A stretch of DNA of 37,468 nt. It comes from Eubacterium multiforme. GTDB lineage: Bacteria; Bacillota; Clostridia; Clostridiales; Clostridiaceae. The stretch spans positions 1 through 37,468 of the forward strand of contig NZ_JAUSUF010000018.1 in the NCBI RefSeq assembly GCF_030813415.1. Direction: 5' to 3'. Of the stretch, positions 37,389 through 37,468 are shown piece after piece (position 1 is the stretch's first letter; every line of letters starts with the position of its first letter). The translations under genes and the position numbers were made by a program. Under the pieces are notes generated by a model. That model did no database searches and was not told the DNA's origin. It worked only from the letters and a program-made list of their open reading frames with translations.

Positions 37389-37463
37389 GGCTCCTTGGTC
37401 AAGCGGTTAAGACACCACCCTTTCACGGTGGTAACAGGGGTTCGATTCCCCTAGGAGTCACCA
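37389..37463 (+). tRNA. tRNA-Glu (anticodon UUC)
   Basis: 75 nt including an encoded CCA end (37461-37463). Acceptor stem GGCTCCT/AGGAGTC has one G-U pair. Anticodon stem CCACC/GGTGG encloses loop CTTTCAC, giving anticodon TTC. T arm AGGGG-TTCGATT-CCCCT. The window ends five bases later, so it may be the first of a tRNA cluster. Confidence 0.97.
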
Positions 37464-37468
37464 TTTTA

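Overview
The window is the replication-origin region of a low-GC, endospore-forming Firmicute, most likely a Clostridium sensu stricto (Clostridiaceae). The evidence is the very AT-rich DNA, strong AGGAGG-type ribosome binding sites, the gene order gyrA-gyrB-remB-recF-rlbA-dnaN-dnaA / rpmH-rnpA-yidD-yidC-jag-mnmE-mnmG-rsmG-noc-parA-parB, and the presence of YyaC and LonC, which are found in spore formers. I do not assign a species.

Layout. The left end (1-190, minus strand) looks like the promoter and leader of an rRNA operon whose 16S gene lies just outside the window, as with rrnO after gyrA in Bacillus. From 486 to 9470 the replication and topology block runs leftward: dnaA, dnaN, rlbA, recF, remB, gyrB, gyrA. 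The origin is bipartite. One DnaA-box cluster lies upstream of dnaA (9540-9900). A second lies between dnaA and dnaN (7840-8086) and includes a textbook unwinding module with six DnaA-trios next to two DnaA boxes. From 9914 rightward come rpmH-rnpA-yidD-yidC-jag, then mnmE-mnmG-rsmG (tRNA and rRNA modification), noc, and parA-parB followed by two abutting perfect parS sites.

From 19.9 to 22.4 kb a three-gene island (lysE-type exporter, cysteine-desulfurase-like enzyme, yyaC) runs against the replication direction. Rightward again come a Se/S-carrier-like protein, an MscS channel, a DUF951 protein, the rpsF-ssb-rpsR operon with an S6:S18 leader, a MazG-like protein, gdpP, rplI, lonC, dnaB, proC, purA, a DUF1858 protein and an acyl-ACP thioesterase. 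A leftward HI0933-type flavoprotein and a tRNA-Glu(UUC) with its own promoter close the window.

Most genes are ordinary housekeeping genes. The most interesting unexplained element is between proC and purA (32210-32398). It is a free-standing transcription unit with a near-consensus promoter, a Fur-box-like palindrome just after the -10, a 16-bp hairpin, an unstructured CA-rich stretch, an exposed CUCCUCU motif and a strong terminator. This is the architecture expected of an iron-responsive small RNA resembling B. subtilis FsrA. Other structural signals are a hairpin that doubles as terminator and ribosome-site lock before yyaC, start-codon or SD-spacing hairpins at rlbA and parA, and a nested palindrome beside the origin unwinding element.
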